The notes below the pieces were generated by a model. It did not search any database. It had not been told where the DNA came from and was given only the letters and a program-made list of their open reading frames with translations. Source: Mercenaria mercenaria (lineage: Eukaryota; Mollusca; Bivalvia; Venerida; Veneridae). From it: a stretch of 64,000 bases of DNA. The DNA lies in assembly GCF_021730395.1 (NCBI RefSeq), contig NC_069365.1:20186001-20250000 (forward strand), in the 5' to 3' direction. Shown one piece after another: positions 36,101 to 47,223 of the stretch (its first letter is position 1; the number at the start of each line of letters is the position of its first letter). A program made the position numbers and the translations under genes.

Positions 36101-39100
36101 GACCTTTGTACTGTCTGTGAACAGAAGGGAACTCATCCGGAGCATAATATGATGAAGATAAACAAACCTAGCCGTGCTCCATTTTATGCAGTTCCACCAC
36201 ATAGAGGTCATGGAATGCATCGACATGGTCGTTTTGCGAGCCCAGGAGGTCATGGAGAGGTAAAAATAAAATTCCTAATTTCAGTTTAAACCAGTAACTT
36301 TTAACTGTGAATATGAAAAGGGAATTGCTGTTTGTGTCTCAAATGAATATTTCAGTGGTGTAGCTGCCTCAGTATTTTTCAGAGAAAAGGTTGAAAAATG
36401 GAAATTAAAAAAAAATATGGAAGCACATCTCAGACACTCTGTAAAGATTCTAATATAGTGTCTTTTTTGTCAGTGTATTTTTATGTAAAATCGTTTAATT
36501 TCATGGGCATGAAATTTCGTGGTTTTGGTCAAAACAGTTACTCTGTGAGGATTTGAACTGTGGAATAACCTTTTGGAGATAAAATGGTTGACAGTTTTAC
36601 TTTTTCTCAGGGATTTAACCACAAGATCCACAAAAGTAATTCAGTCACATATGTTAATGATTTTACAGTTATTTATTATTAATAGATTATTACCCTTTTT
36701 ACAGTTTGCCCCTCCACCCCATTTTCGACGTTGGATGAGACGGTTTATGAGACGTTGGCATAGTGAGAACACGCCAGGTTGTCCAATGGAACAAGACTCC
36801 CCAGATGACGAGCTCTCACCACCAGGTATATTAGGATTCCTTCCTTCTGAATAATACCAGAAATTGTTAAGACAGACAAATCTTTCTCAACAATGAATAA
36901 GTAAATTCTCATGTTGATAGAAAGTTTGTTTATGTTCCTACTGCTTCAATCAAAAGCTGTAAACGATGTCCTGATTAATGCTTGTTTAGAACAATTAGCC
37001 TTATAACTATCAAAATTTTATTAAGTAATAGGAAATGCTGTGGAAATCAAAAGAACTAAAAACAGCTTTTTTAACATAAAGGAAGGTTTTAATAAAAATT
37101 ATGGCCACTACACTTATACAATGTACATTTAAGAAATATTATATCTCATTTAGTGATTTGTCGTTGAATAAAATTATTATTTGGAGTTAAGATGTGTAGG
37201 AATGTATGTCACTAGGGTGCAGCACAAGTGGTATAATGATATGCATCTAAACGACAAACAATGACTAAATGAGATATATGATTTTGATTCTAACACATTA
37301 TCAAGGTATATTATCTACATCTTTGAAATATTCACCAAATATTGTGTGGTTTTCTTTTCCGACACGCTGTTGTGACGTTGGACGGTATGACATAATAATT
37401 GTGACGTACAAACTGTGTTTTGCATAATAACACACAGTTTCAGTCTTCTTTGTTTAATAGGGAAATGATTTGGGTAGTGTTAGAAATATCAATAAACCCT
37501 GCTCAGGTAATACCATACAGTATAGGACTGTATAGTATTGATGTGTTTTAACTAAATTACTTACTTTTCATAGTTGTTAACAGAATGCTTTCTTATGTCA
37601 TTGTGAAAATGCTATACAGAAGTAAATCACAATCTTAATGAATCTTTAATGAAGATTTATGTAGTCTAATTGATGCTGAGAAAGCTGTCTACGTGTGCAC
37701 AAACACATTACGTCGAGAATAATCAAGGGAAGCAACCCTGATAATTTAATCAAGGGAACAAACGAAAATAACTTAAATAAAACACAACATAACTGTACAG
37801 TGCTAATATTAAATGTATTGCACAGTGTCTGGCTCTTCCTTTTTCATTTAAGGTCTGTATTGTGTCAAACACGAGTATTAAAAGGGGATGTGAACTCTTA
37901 TTTCATATGTTAACACCCTTACTATATAGTGCATTATATAATGACTAATATTCCTAATGTTTAACATTTTATACAGAATATATATAAAAACCTTATATCT
38001 CAAAACTCAGAGTAAATACAAGTCAAATAGAATTGTAGGATAAACCCTGTAAAAAATGAAAAATGAAAATTTAGATGGCTTATTTTTACAGCCACTCAAA
38101 GACTGTTTTAGTCATGTGGTTTTGAAAGCAAATGACGCTAGTGGTGAATATTGCAAAGTTATGAAAATTAAAATTCTTGATAAAATACTTCCAAGATATA
38201 AATTTCAAGACTGATTTAAAGAGGTTAACACTAATATAATTCTGTTACCTTTTTAGAGGGTTCTCCGTATATGTGTCCTGCTGTTTCTCCCAGGAATGGA
38301 GCACGAGGGCGGGGACAGTGGCGAAATAGGAGCATGGGTTCACCCGGAAAATGTTCACCCAGAAAATTTTCACCGTCAAAATGTTCACCCAGATCTGAAC
38401 AGGCTGCCAAGAATGACTCTGCTAGTACAAAGAAAGATGAAGTGGTTATAGATCTTACAGCTGGCAATGACAAGGAAGCAGAAAGGTCAAATGAAGGTCA
38501 GAATGTTACAGCAGAAGAGAGTTCTACAGAAGAAATAACAAGTGCTACAGAGAAGATTGTGCTTGATGACCCTTGTGAGCAGATTGTGGTGGATGACCCC
38601 AGTCAGGACGTTGTTCAAGCTGATCCAAGCCAGGAACCAGCTGTTTGTGAGTTTGAGAATGACAGACAACCACCAGAACCAGCCAGACTGGTAAGATTTC
38701 TGTTTATTTTATACCATTTTGCAAGAAGAGAACATAGCTTTGTGGCCAGGAACAGACAAATTCTGTCAATTTAATACTGGTTTTCAAGGAAAGAACATTT
38801 CATCATGTACATCAATTTAATTCCATATTTGGGGTTGTTTTGATCATTTGTCATGAATCAGTTTGTGTTTCAGTCATCAAAATAACTGCAGGTCAGACTG
38901 CAGAGTCAGATTTCAATGTTTTACAGATTTTATTTATATCATAAGGAAAAATCAATAATTGTAAGAAAAACAGTCACAAATTAATCGAATTAACTTGCGC
39001 CAGCGCAATAATTCAATTGAAATGTAGCGCAAATGGTGCTGAAATTTGCAAAAAGTAGATGTAAGGAAACTATTAGAAAAGAAAGGCAGTTAGTAAAATA

Positions 39101-39839
39101 TTTATGTTGAATTATTTCCTTCCAGGACATTCAGCATGATAACAGAGACAGAAGGACTGAAGAGGGTGATAACTCCTGGCTTCTGCTTAATGTAGCCCCT
39201 AATGGTGGCCCAGAACTAGCCCCAGCAAGTGAGCCACATCCACCTAGTCCAGTACAGTCAGCCCCAGTGCAGGAACCTGCTGAACAAGGTGCTGGTCAAG
39301 CCGTCACTACATCAGGCACACGGACTGGTTCTACCAAGGCACAAAGCGGCACAACTCGCACACAGACTGTGCAGTTTCAGATACCTCCACAGATCTTCTA
39401 TCCACCATCTAGTATGTTTTTCTGCTACTGTATTTAACATTAAATCAGCCTTTACTTTTAGTTGCCAGGTTGGCTCAGTAGATAGAGTATAAGATTACAA
39501 ACTGTTGGGTTATGTGTTGGTTCTCTGGTGAGGCATACACTCTCTGTGATGATTTTGCAAGGTGTCGGTAAAAAATATTATACTGTAGTATGTTCATTTT
39601 TACCTTTGTTGTCTAATGTGATGTGATGGTACCAGCCACTCAATAGTTTGAAATAATGAATTTCAGATCCGAGGGTGGCTGAAGCTCTTCAGCAGATGAT
39701 GGCGATGGGTTTCAACAATGATGGCGGTTGGTTAACAAGACTTCTCGAAGACAAGAATGGAGACATCATTCAGGTACTAGATGCTATCAAGCCCCAGCCT
39801 GGACGTGCACGTGAAACAAACGGAGGATATATGGCTTAA
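30188..39839 (+). CDS. SQSTM1: Sequestosome-1/p62 autophagy receptor, copy 1, 7 coding exons
   Basis: Selective autophagy receptor linking ubiquitinated cargo to Atg8/LC3. Exons: 30188-30368, 33623-33724, 35967-36259, 36705-36825, 38257-38690, 39126-39411, 39667-39839. They total 1590 bases (529 residues) with intron phases 1,1,0,1,0,1. PB1 spans about 1-95, with basic Lys6 and Arg24-Arg25 and the acidic OPCA run D61-SDGD...STDEE. The ZZ zinc finger uses C119, C122, C133, C136, C142, C145, H151 and H154. A basic motif [14 protein letters not shown] lies in exon 4. Exon 5 has repeated KxSPx motifs, a VVIDLT SUMO-interacting-type motif (295-300) and repeated DDPSQ-like words. The LIR is D392-NSW-LLL398. 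The UBA (about 473-515) has MGF at 486-488. Compared with copy 2 and human p62, the NVGE...VDIDVE block is missing. Introns 1 and 2 carry transposons. Confidence 0.95.
31846..32478 (-). mobile_element. Hairpin-ended tandem-core element, eroded, in p62-1 intron 1
   Basis: The right end GAGGTGAGCGGTACAGGGCC is the reverse complement of the GGCCCT..CGCTCACCT start of the elements at 51191 and 59606. The left end has the hairpin ACAAAAGTGAGCTTTTGT. The core retains diverged monomer words such as AAAAACTAGGTCACT. Old and incomplete. Confidence 0.55.
32804..32953 (+). mobile_element. MITE related to the TAACCTTTAGC family, in p62-1 intron 1
   Basis: Termini TAACTGTTA and TAACAGTTA. The interior shares ATTCTGCCTTTGCGACCA and TGATCATGGTCTGCACTGTT with the copies at 7499, 16253 and 49132. 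It represents a shorter subfamily most like the copy at 61391. Confidence 0.6.
33756..34350 (+). mobile_element. Hairpin-ended tandem-core element, eroded, in p62-1 intron 2
   Basis: It starts TAGCTGGACTATTTCAAAGA then ATAGTGAGAGCTATTCT, which matches the TAGCTCGACTATTCGAAGAA start of the element at 58922. Diverged internal monomers contain ATTGGA(T/C)TGAAA(C/G)TTT words. The right boundary is uncertain. Confidence 0.5.
34521..35952 (+). mobile_element. Tandem-core element with ATGTCTCCC/GGGAGACAT ends, in p62-1 intron 2
   Basis: The left end is a hairpin, ATGTCTCCC...GGGGGAGACAT. The core has monomers exactly 145 bp apart: GGTCAAGGTC or a one-base variant at 34721, 34866, 35011, 35156, 35301, 35446, 35591 and 35736. 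The right end repeats GGGGGAGACATG, followed by the small hairpin GCTTTTTACAAAAGC and CTAGTTTT. The same ends bound the nested element at 42239-43206. No protein is encoded. Confidence 0.8.
37150..37480 (-). repeat. Dispersed repeat, copy b, in p62-1 intron 4
   Basis: Inverted relative to the copy at 12345-12620, with the same ordered blocks (ATAACACACAGTTTCAGTC, ATTCTAACACATTATCAAGG, ATCTACATCTTT). Non-coding. Confidence 0.55.
39462..39600 (+). repeat. tRNA-derived SINE fragment in p62-1 intron 6
   Basis: A tRNA-like head GGTTGGCTCAGTAGATAGAG (A box) is followed about 35 bases later by a degraded B box and unrelated sequence ending near TATACTGTAGTATGTT. It lacks a foldable anticodon arm and acceptor, so it is not a tRNA gene. 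Confidence 0.5.
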
Positions 39840-40577
39840 TGGATGTCTGGCTGTAGCTGCTTGTTACAGGTGCATACATGAAGAACAGAAAGATTTACCC
39901 CACACAGAAAATAGTGAATGCAGAATTGATTACTTTTGCTTTTTAGCTTGACATTCATAAGTACAGTGTTATAGGGGTTGGTAAATTTTTTAGTTATAAT
40001 AATCTGTTATGGATGCTATTGGTTTTATCACATTGTTATATTTTATATTGCATGCTTTTCTTGTATTTAATTTTGTATTTGAGTTAATATTAACAATCCT
40101 TAGGCTTATTCTTTGTTTTGTTTTTGATGTCTTTCTTCTGGTTCTTGCTAAGATATATTAAGATTATACTTTCTCTTTAAGAAAGGGCATTTATTTTATT
40201 TTTGCTATTATATGGTGATTAGATTATTTGTTATATTATTTTGTAACTGTAAAAATATTTTGATGCAGTCATTTTAAGCATTTCTGTATTTTGGAAAAAT
40301 GTCATTTTTTAATCAGATTTTTAACCAATTATTTGTATTTTTTCTTTAACAACCTTAAATTACTTTCTGCCTTATTTAGCTCTGCTAGAAGGTAATTTGA
40401 ATTTGAGCAGTGTTTAAAATTTTGGGAGGTCAATATGCAGAGTTCTAGTTTGAAGTTCTAATAGTGGTCAAAACCAGAATTTATTTTCCTTGTGAAGTTT
40501 TAGAAGCATCAGGTTTAATCCTTTTAGCAAATTTGAACAGAAAAAAATCAGTTATTTTCCTAAAGAAGTATTTTTGT

Positions 40578-40583
40578 AATAAA
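40578..40583 (+). terminator. Candidate p62-1 polyadenylation signal
   Basis: AATAAA (within AATAAAATAAAAG) lies about 740 bases after the stop codon. Other A-rich variants are nearby, so the site used is uncertain. Confidence 0.35.
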
Positions 40584-40599
40584 ATAAAAGAAACAATTT

Positions 40600-41436
40600 C
40601 AAGGTCTCCAACATTTGTTTATGTGTTTCCATTTTCAGGTGTTCCACGATGGGCGGGGTTCAGTGTAAATGTGTATTTGAACACGCCTTTTGTAAGATAT
40701 TTTCAATAAGTAGCTTTGCAAAGTAAACAAAAAATGTACATGTGCACATCTGAAGGTATACCTCACAATATAATTAGTAGAAAGCAGTGTCTATAAAATG
40801 CTGAAATCATAAATCTTATATTTGTCAGTTTATATTGCATGAGTATGGTAAAAAGTACATTTAAACTTCTTTTGCATTAATGTTATTACCGGTATGTGTG
40901 ACTAAAACACTAAGAGATTTTTCTAGCTCATTTTAACTTTGTTTGTAGATTTGTGCAAATGGTTCCTCTTGCTCCCTTTAGGGGCCACAGATTTGGAAAA
41001 AGAAACAGTTTTTAACAACTTCTTCAAATGAAATGCTTGATTGATCGTTACAAAACTTGGCCTGTAGCATCTGTGTGTGAGCCACTCTCAAGTTTTTTCA
41101 AATGCTTTCACCTTACCCCATCTTTTAGACCCACATAACTGAAAATAGAGAAAAAAACACTAAATAACTCAGTCTTCTCATGAACAATTTGATACATATT
41201 CACCAGACTTAGTCCTTAGCACCATTGTATATACCTCTCTGAAGTTTGATCAGTTGGTTTTGCTCTGTACTTTTTGCCGAGGAAAAAAAAATTTTCAGTA
41301 TATGAATAAACTATTTCATGTGTCTAGTAATTCAATATTTGTTTTACTAATGACATTATAGAATTTCAGACTTTAAGGGATTTTATGTAATTCTAAAAGA
41401 TTTTTTACTGGGACTGCTGTGATTATTACTTTTTTT
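40600..41436. other. Intergenic DNA with old repeat remnants
   Basis: Around 40930-41270 there are degraded words of the tandem-core type (CTCCCTTTAGGGGCCAC, CTTCTCATGAACAA). I see no gene. Confidence 0.3.
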
Positions 41437-44400
41437 TAGGTGAGTTTTTCTGATCACTCAATGTCCGTCATCTGTCGTCTGTCTGTCTGTCATCTGTCAA
41501 CATTTAGCTTGTGTATGCGATAAAGGCTGTATTTTTCAACTGATCTTCATGAAATTTGGTCAGAATGATCACCTTGATGAAATCTAGACCGAGTTCGAAA
41601 ATGGGTCATCTGGGTTCAAAAACTAGGTCAAATCAAAGAAACACCTTGTGTATGCTATAAAGGCTGTATTTTTCAATTAATCTTCATGAATTTTGGTCAG
41701 AATGATGACCTTGATAAAATCTAGGCCGAATTCGAAAATGGGTCATCTGGGGTCAAAAACTAGGTCAAATCAAAGAAAAACCTTGTGTATGCGATAGAGG
41801 CTGTATTTTTCAATTAATCTTCATGAATTTTGGTCAGAATGATTACCTTGATGAAATCTAGGCCGAGTTTGGAAATAGGTCATCTTGGTCAAAAACTAGG
41901 TCACTAGGTCAAATCAAAGAAAAACCTTGTGTATGCGATAGAGGCTGTATTTTTCAATTAAACTTCATGAATTTTGGTCAGAATGATTGCCTTGATGAAA
42001 TCTAGGTCAAGTTTGAATATGGGTCATCTGGGGTCAAAAAGTAGGTCACTAGGTCAAATCAAAGGAAAAGCTTGTATATGCGATAGAGGCTGTATTTTTC
42101 AATTGATTTTCCTGAAATCAAGTCAAAATGATAACCTTAATAAAATCTAGGCCAAGTTTGAAAATGGGTGGTTTGGGGTCAAAAAGTAGGTCACTAGGTC
42201 AAATCAAAGAAATACCTTGTGTATGCGATAGAGGCTGTATTTATGTCTCCCACCACAAAGTGGTGTGGGAGACATATTGATTTACTCCAGTCTGTCTGTG
42301 TGTGTGTCTGTCATAAAGCTTGTCCGCACTCTAAGTCAAACATTTCTCATCAGCTTTTCACCAAACTTGAACAAAATGTGTTTGACCATAAGACCTCAGC
42401 CAAGTTCGATAACTAGCCAAATTGGTCCAGGCGTCTTGGAGTTATGGCCCTTGAATTACCAAAAATCGGTCTTTTTACTCTTGTCCGCACTCTAATTCGA
42501 ATATTTCTCATCCAATCTTCACCAACCTTAAACAAAATGTGTTTGACCATGAGATCTCGGCCAAGTTCGATAACTAGCCAAATCGGTCCAGGCATTTTGG
42601 AGTTACGGCCCTTGAATTATCAAAAAATTGGCCTTTTTACTCATGTCTGCACTCTTAATCAAACATTTCTCATCCGATCTTCACCAAACTTGAACAAAAT
42701 GTGTTTGACCATGAGACCTCGGCCAAGTTCGATAACTAGCCAAAGCTGCCCAGGCATTTTGGAGTTATGGCCCTTAAATTATCGAAAAATCGGCCTTTTT
42801 ACTCTTGTCCGCACTCTAAGTCAAACATTTCTCATCCGATCTTCACCAAACTTGAACAAAATGTGTTTGACCATGAGACCTCAGCCAAGTTCGATAACTA
42901 GCCAAATCGGTCCAGGCATTTTAGAGGTACGGCCCTTGAATTACCGAAAAAATCCGTCTGTTTACTCTTGTCCGCTCTCTAAGTCAAACATTTCTCATCC
43001 GATCTTCACCAAACTTGAACAAAATGTGTGATAACTAGCCAAATCCGCCCAGGCACTTTTGATTTATGGCCCTTGAATTACTGATTGGATCCACTCATCC
43101 AGACCATCTAATTGGATCCACTCGTCTAAAACATCTAGAGAAACTAACATTTTTCATAGGGGCAGTTGTGGGAGACATGTGCTTTTCTCAAAAGCATCTC
43201 TAGTTTTCAATTGATCTTCATAAAATTTGGCCAGAGTGATTGCATTAAACGAAATCTAGGTCAAGTTTGAATATGGGTCATCTGGGGTCAAAAATTAGGT
43301 CACTAGGTGAAATCAAAGAAAAACTTTGTGTATGCGATAGAGGCTATATTTTTCAATTGATCTTCCTGAAATTTAGTCAGAATGATTGCCTTGATGAAGT
43401 TTAGGTCAAGTTTGAATATGGGTCATCTTGGATCAAAAAGTAGCTAGGTCAAGTTTGAATATGGGTCATCTTGGATCAAAAAGTAGGTCACTAGGTCAAA
43501 TCAAAGAAAAACATTGTGTATGAGATAGAGGCTGTATTTTTCAATTGATCTTCATGAACTTTGGTCAGAATGATAGCCTTGATGAAATCTAAATTGAGTT
43601 TGATTATGGGTCATCTGGGGTCAAAAAGTAGGTCACTAGGTCAAATCAAAGAAAACCCTTCTGTATGCGATAGTGGCTGTATTTTTCAATTAGTCTTCAT
43701 GAAATTTGGTCAGAATGATGGCCTTGATGAAATCTAAGTTGAGTTTGATTATGGATCATCTGGAATCAAAAAGTAGGTCACTAGGTCAAATCAACGAAAA
43801 TCCTTCTGTATGTGATAGTGGCTGTATTTTTCAATTGATCTTCATGAAATTTGGTCAGAATGATTGCCTTGATAAAATCTAAGTTGAGTTTGATTATGGG
43901 TCATCTGGGGTCAAAAAGTAGGTCACTAGGTCAAATCAAAGAAAACCCTTCTGTATGAGATAGAGGCTGTATTTTTCAATTAATCTTCATGAAATTTGGT
44001 CAGAATGATTGCCTTGATGAAATCTAGGTCAAGATTGAATATGGGTCATCTGGGTCAAAAAGTAGGTCACTAGGTCAAATCAAAGAAAAACCTTGTGTAT
44101 GCGATAGAGGCTGTATTTTTCAACTGATCTTCATGAAATTTTGTCAGAATGATAGCCTTGATGAAATCTAGGCCAAGTTCGAATATGGGTCATCTGGGTT
44201 TAAAAACTAGGTCACTAGGTCAGATCAAGGAAAAACTTTGTGTGTGCATAAGGGGCTACATTTTACACTGGATTTTCATAAAATTTGGTCAGAATGATTG
44301 CCTTGATGAAATCTAGGTCAAGTTGGAAGATGGGTAGTCTGGGGTTAAAAACTAGGTCACTAGGTAAATCAAAGAAAAACCTTATGTATGCGATAGAGGC

Positions 44401-44673
44401 TGTATTTTTCAATTCATCTTTATGAAATTTGGTCAGAATGTTAGCCTTGATGAAATCTAGGTCAAGTTCATATATGGGTCATCTGGGATCAAAAACTAGG
44501 TCACTAGGACAAATCAAAGAAAATACTTACTTATACTCAAGATTTTTTGCTTCAATTTTAATGATAATTGGTCAGAATATTTTTTCCCATGAAATCACTA
44601 GGTCAAACATGTTTACACTGTTATGGTGTGTTTCTCAGGTGAGCGACCTAGGGCCATCTTGGCCCTCTTGTTT
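41437..44673 (-). mobile_element. Large tandem-core element (145-bp monomer), host of a nested insertion
   Basis: The right end CTCAGGTGAGCGACCTAGGG then CCATCTTGGCCCTCTTG is the reverse complement of the starts of the elements at 51191 and 59606, so this copy lies on the minus strand. Monomers of about 137-145 bp (GGCTGTATTTTTCAA at 41525, 41662, 41799, 41943, 42088, 42233 and on) are the reverse complement of the monomer at 51191-52896. The array is interrupted at 42239-43206 by a second element and resumes after it. Non-autonomous, no protein. Confidence 0.75.
42239..43206 (+). mobile_element. Nested tandem-core element (162-bp monomer)
   Basis: Inserted inside the 41437-44673 array. It begins TTATGTCTCCCACC...GTGGGAGACATATTG and ends GTGGGAGACATGTGCTTTTC then TCAAAAGCATCTCTAGTTTT. 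Its termini match the element at 34521-35952, but its core monomers are 161-162 bp (CTTGTCC-type words at 42319, 42480, 42642, 42804 and 42966) and belong to a different monomer family. Confidence 0.75.
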
Positions 44674-44887
44674 TTTATTTATTTATATAATGTGTATCTT
44701 GCTTTCTTTCCATCTGTGAACAATTAATAGTTTTGCCAATATTATTTTACTGTTTTTCATGTAAAGTTTTGATGGTTTTACTCATAATTAGTTGAAACTG
44801 CTATAAATGTGTTGTGTTAAGAGTTTTTGAAGAATCTGTCAAATAAAATGATAAAAAGACACATTCAATACATTTCTTTGATTTTTG

Positions 44888-45909
44888 AGTCGGCTAAAGG
44901 CTGAAAGCCTTTTGACGAGTCCTTGCTATCCAACGATTCTCTAAACGGACCGAATAACATGTGAAGGGATGTAGTTCCATTAGATTTCTCAAATTTCAAA
45001 CAGTTCACTGCATGAATAAATTAAGTTGTGTCAATTCCCTTTGCTATGACCAATATACGATGTAATCTGTCATATTTATGACTTGTAATTGTGCAATTCT
45101 CGAATGTAACTCATTAAGCATAAATGTGCATTTTAAGAATTGCGCAGGCTTACAGATCTTGGGTAACATCCAGCGAAAGACAAAAAATAGTTCCAGCAGG
45201 GCTCCAGATAAGATGCGTATTAGCGTAAAACGTATAGAAATAATGCAAATACGCATGTCTAATAATTTCTAAGCGTATAAAAACGTATATAAAATTACAG
45301 AAACGCACACAATGCTTTTTTAAAAACAAAATCTGAATCGTCTGGATGCGTTAGGTAACATAGCCGATCAGCCTTAATTCTCCCACATTGAACGTAAACA
45401 CGCATCGTATGATTTCTATAAACTTTGCGTGGGTTGAATTTTGCAGTCAGTAAACGGATAAATTATCGGGAGAAGAAGCTCTTACTGGTTTGTTTAGTTA
45501 CTATTGATATTAAAAATGATTTTAATTCTTATTTTTCGAGAAATAAACAAATCGGCGAAACATTAAATTGTATTTTCTTGTAGTTTTTGAAATCGAAAGT
45601 AGATCGTCTATGTTTGGCGAAAAGAAACAACTTTTTTATGAAAAGATTTAAATAAGAGGTAATTTAACCGTAAACTTCAATGTCAGATACTGCCAATTGC
45701 TGCTAAATGTCTTCGTATCATCACAATTTGTAAAATATATTGTTCAAACTGGAGAAAAGTGTAATCGTATCCGGATATAATATTTTGGGTAAATATCGAG
45801 CTGTGTTATGAAATTTTAAGAAAAAAACTAAAAACAAACTGAAACTGGTAGACTATACTGTCAGTACATCAATCATTAGCCGACTCAGGCCATTCAGGCC
45901 TTTGATTAT
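44888..45909. mobile_element. Putative non-autonomous element with GAGTCGGCTA termini
   Basis: GAGTCGGCTAAAGGCTGAAA at the left and TAGCCGACTCAGGCCATTCA at the right form 10-bp perfect inverted ends followed by related pyrimidine- and purine-rich runs. The roughly 1-kb interior has no recognisable transposase. Confidence 0.4.
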
Positions 45910-46619
45910 TTTATTTCATTTAAAGTTGATTCGGAAAAAGAATCAGATCATGACAACTTTATTCCATTTTATTATTTTTTATTTCCACGAAAATGTTTAC
46001 AGGCTTGTGAATAGGTTTCAAGACAAGAGAATTGAACTGGTTAGATTAATAGCTAAAGAAATTGGTCACATCAGAGAAAAAAAGTAATCCATGTTGGAAG
46101 AATGTTTTGTAAAGGTTTCGCGAATTATTTACTTCAGGAGTTCTCTTATTCTATGAGTCTTTTAGAAGTGACACAGGTTGTCTCTTTCTTTGACTGCTGT
46201 TAAATACTTTCATATATTGATATCTTTATTTTGTTTTGTACTGTTTTGCATGATTGTTTGGGAATAAATTGTTGGAAGTCATTGTCTTTTTGTATGTTTA
46301 TATGCAGCAGTAATAACATTACATCAATCTTAACTTGTTTCAATAAACAGGCAATTTACAGAATATGAAATACTGCACGCATGCCCATTAGTTTACTTAT
46401 GATGACCTTGACATTGAACCAATATATCTGAAACTTGCTTTTTTAGCATGTCATCCCATTATGGAAAATCCTTCAAGAGTAATGGGGGCTGTAAAAAGAT
46501 ACGGAAACGAACACAATTTAAAGGTCAGCAATGTTTTCGGTAAACGGATGCGTTTTCAGCTGTAGTTACAATCACTAACTAGATCTATACTTAATGGTGA
46601 CAAATATTAGATACATATA

Positions 46620-47223
46620 GAACAAGAGTGGCAGACTGTCACAAAATACGTCCGTCATCGAATTTGGCCTAATTCAAGGGACTTAATCCAAGAGTGCCTG
46701 GGGTGATTTTGCTGGTTATCAAACTTGGCCGAGATATTATGCCCACAAACATTGTCACTAAGTTTGGTGAAGATCGGATGAAAACTGTTTAACTTAGAGG
46801 GCGGACAAGGCTAAATTTGCAAATTTTCAGTAAGTCAAGGGCCATAACTCAAGAGTGCCTCGGGAAATTTGCTGGTTATCGAACTTAGCCGAGATATTAT
46901 GCCCATAAAAATTGTCACAAAATTTGGTGAAGATCAGAAGAAAACTGTTTGACTTAGATGGCGGACAAGGCTAAAATTGCAGATTTTGAATAATTCAAGG
47001 GCCATAACTCAAGTGTGACTGTGTCGGGCGATTTTGCTGGTTATCGAATTTGGCCGAGATATTATGCCCACAAACATTGTCACCAAGTTTGGTGAAGATC
47101 GGATGAAAACTGTTTGACTTAGAGAGCGGACATGCTTTTGGACGCCGACCGCCCACCCGCCGCCGTCCGCCCGCCACGGGTGTTCACATAATACGCCCCG
47201 CTCTTTCAGAGACGGGCGTATAA
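46620..47223 (+). mobile_element. Tandem-core element (161-bp monomer), GACGGGCGTA end
   Basis: It starts ACAAGAGTGGCAGACTGTCA followed by CAAAATACGTCCGTC and ends AATACGCCCCGCTCTTTCAG followed by AGACGGGCGTAT. Monomers about 161 bp apart (AAGGG at 46676, 46837 and 46997) are the reverse complement of those in 42239-43206. Non-coding. Confidence 0.65.

Noticed and set aside
36826-38256. Hidden exon of p62 copy 1 with the NVGE...VDIDVE block
   Set aside because: No frame in this intron encodes anything like it between plausible splice sites, and the phases of the exons called join without it. I therefore treat the block as lost.
39462-39600. tRNA gene
   Set aside because: Only an A box is well kept. 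The B box is degraded and the sequence does not fold as a cloverleaf; a SINE fragment is the better call. The same applies to the head at 60070-60138, which is part of a SINE with a target duplication.
42444-43031. 195-codon open frame
   Set aside because: It is a read-through of 162-bp tandem monomers (162 is a multiple of three) in a non-coding mobile element, with a repetitive peptide.
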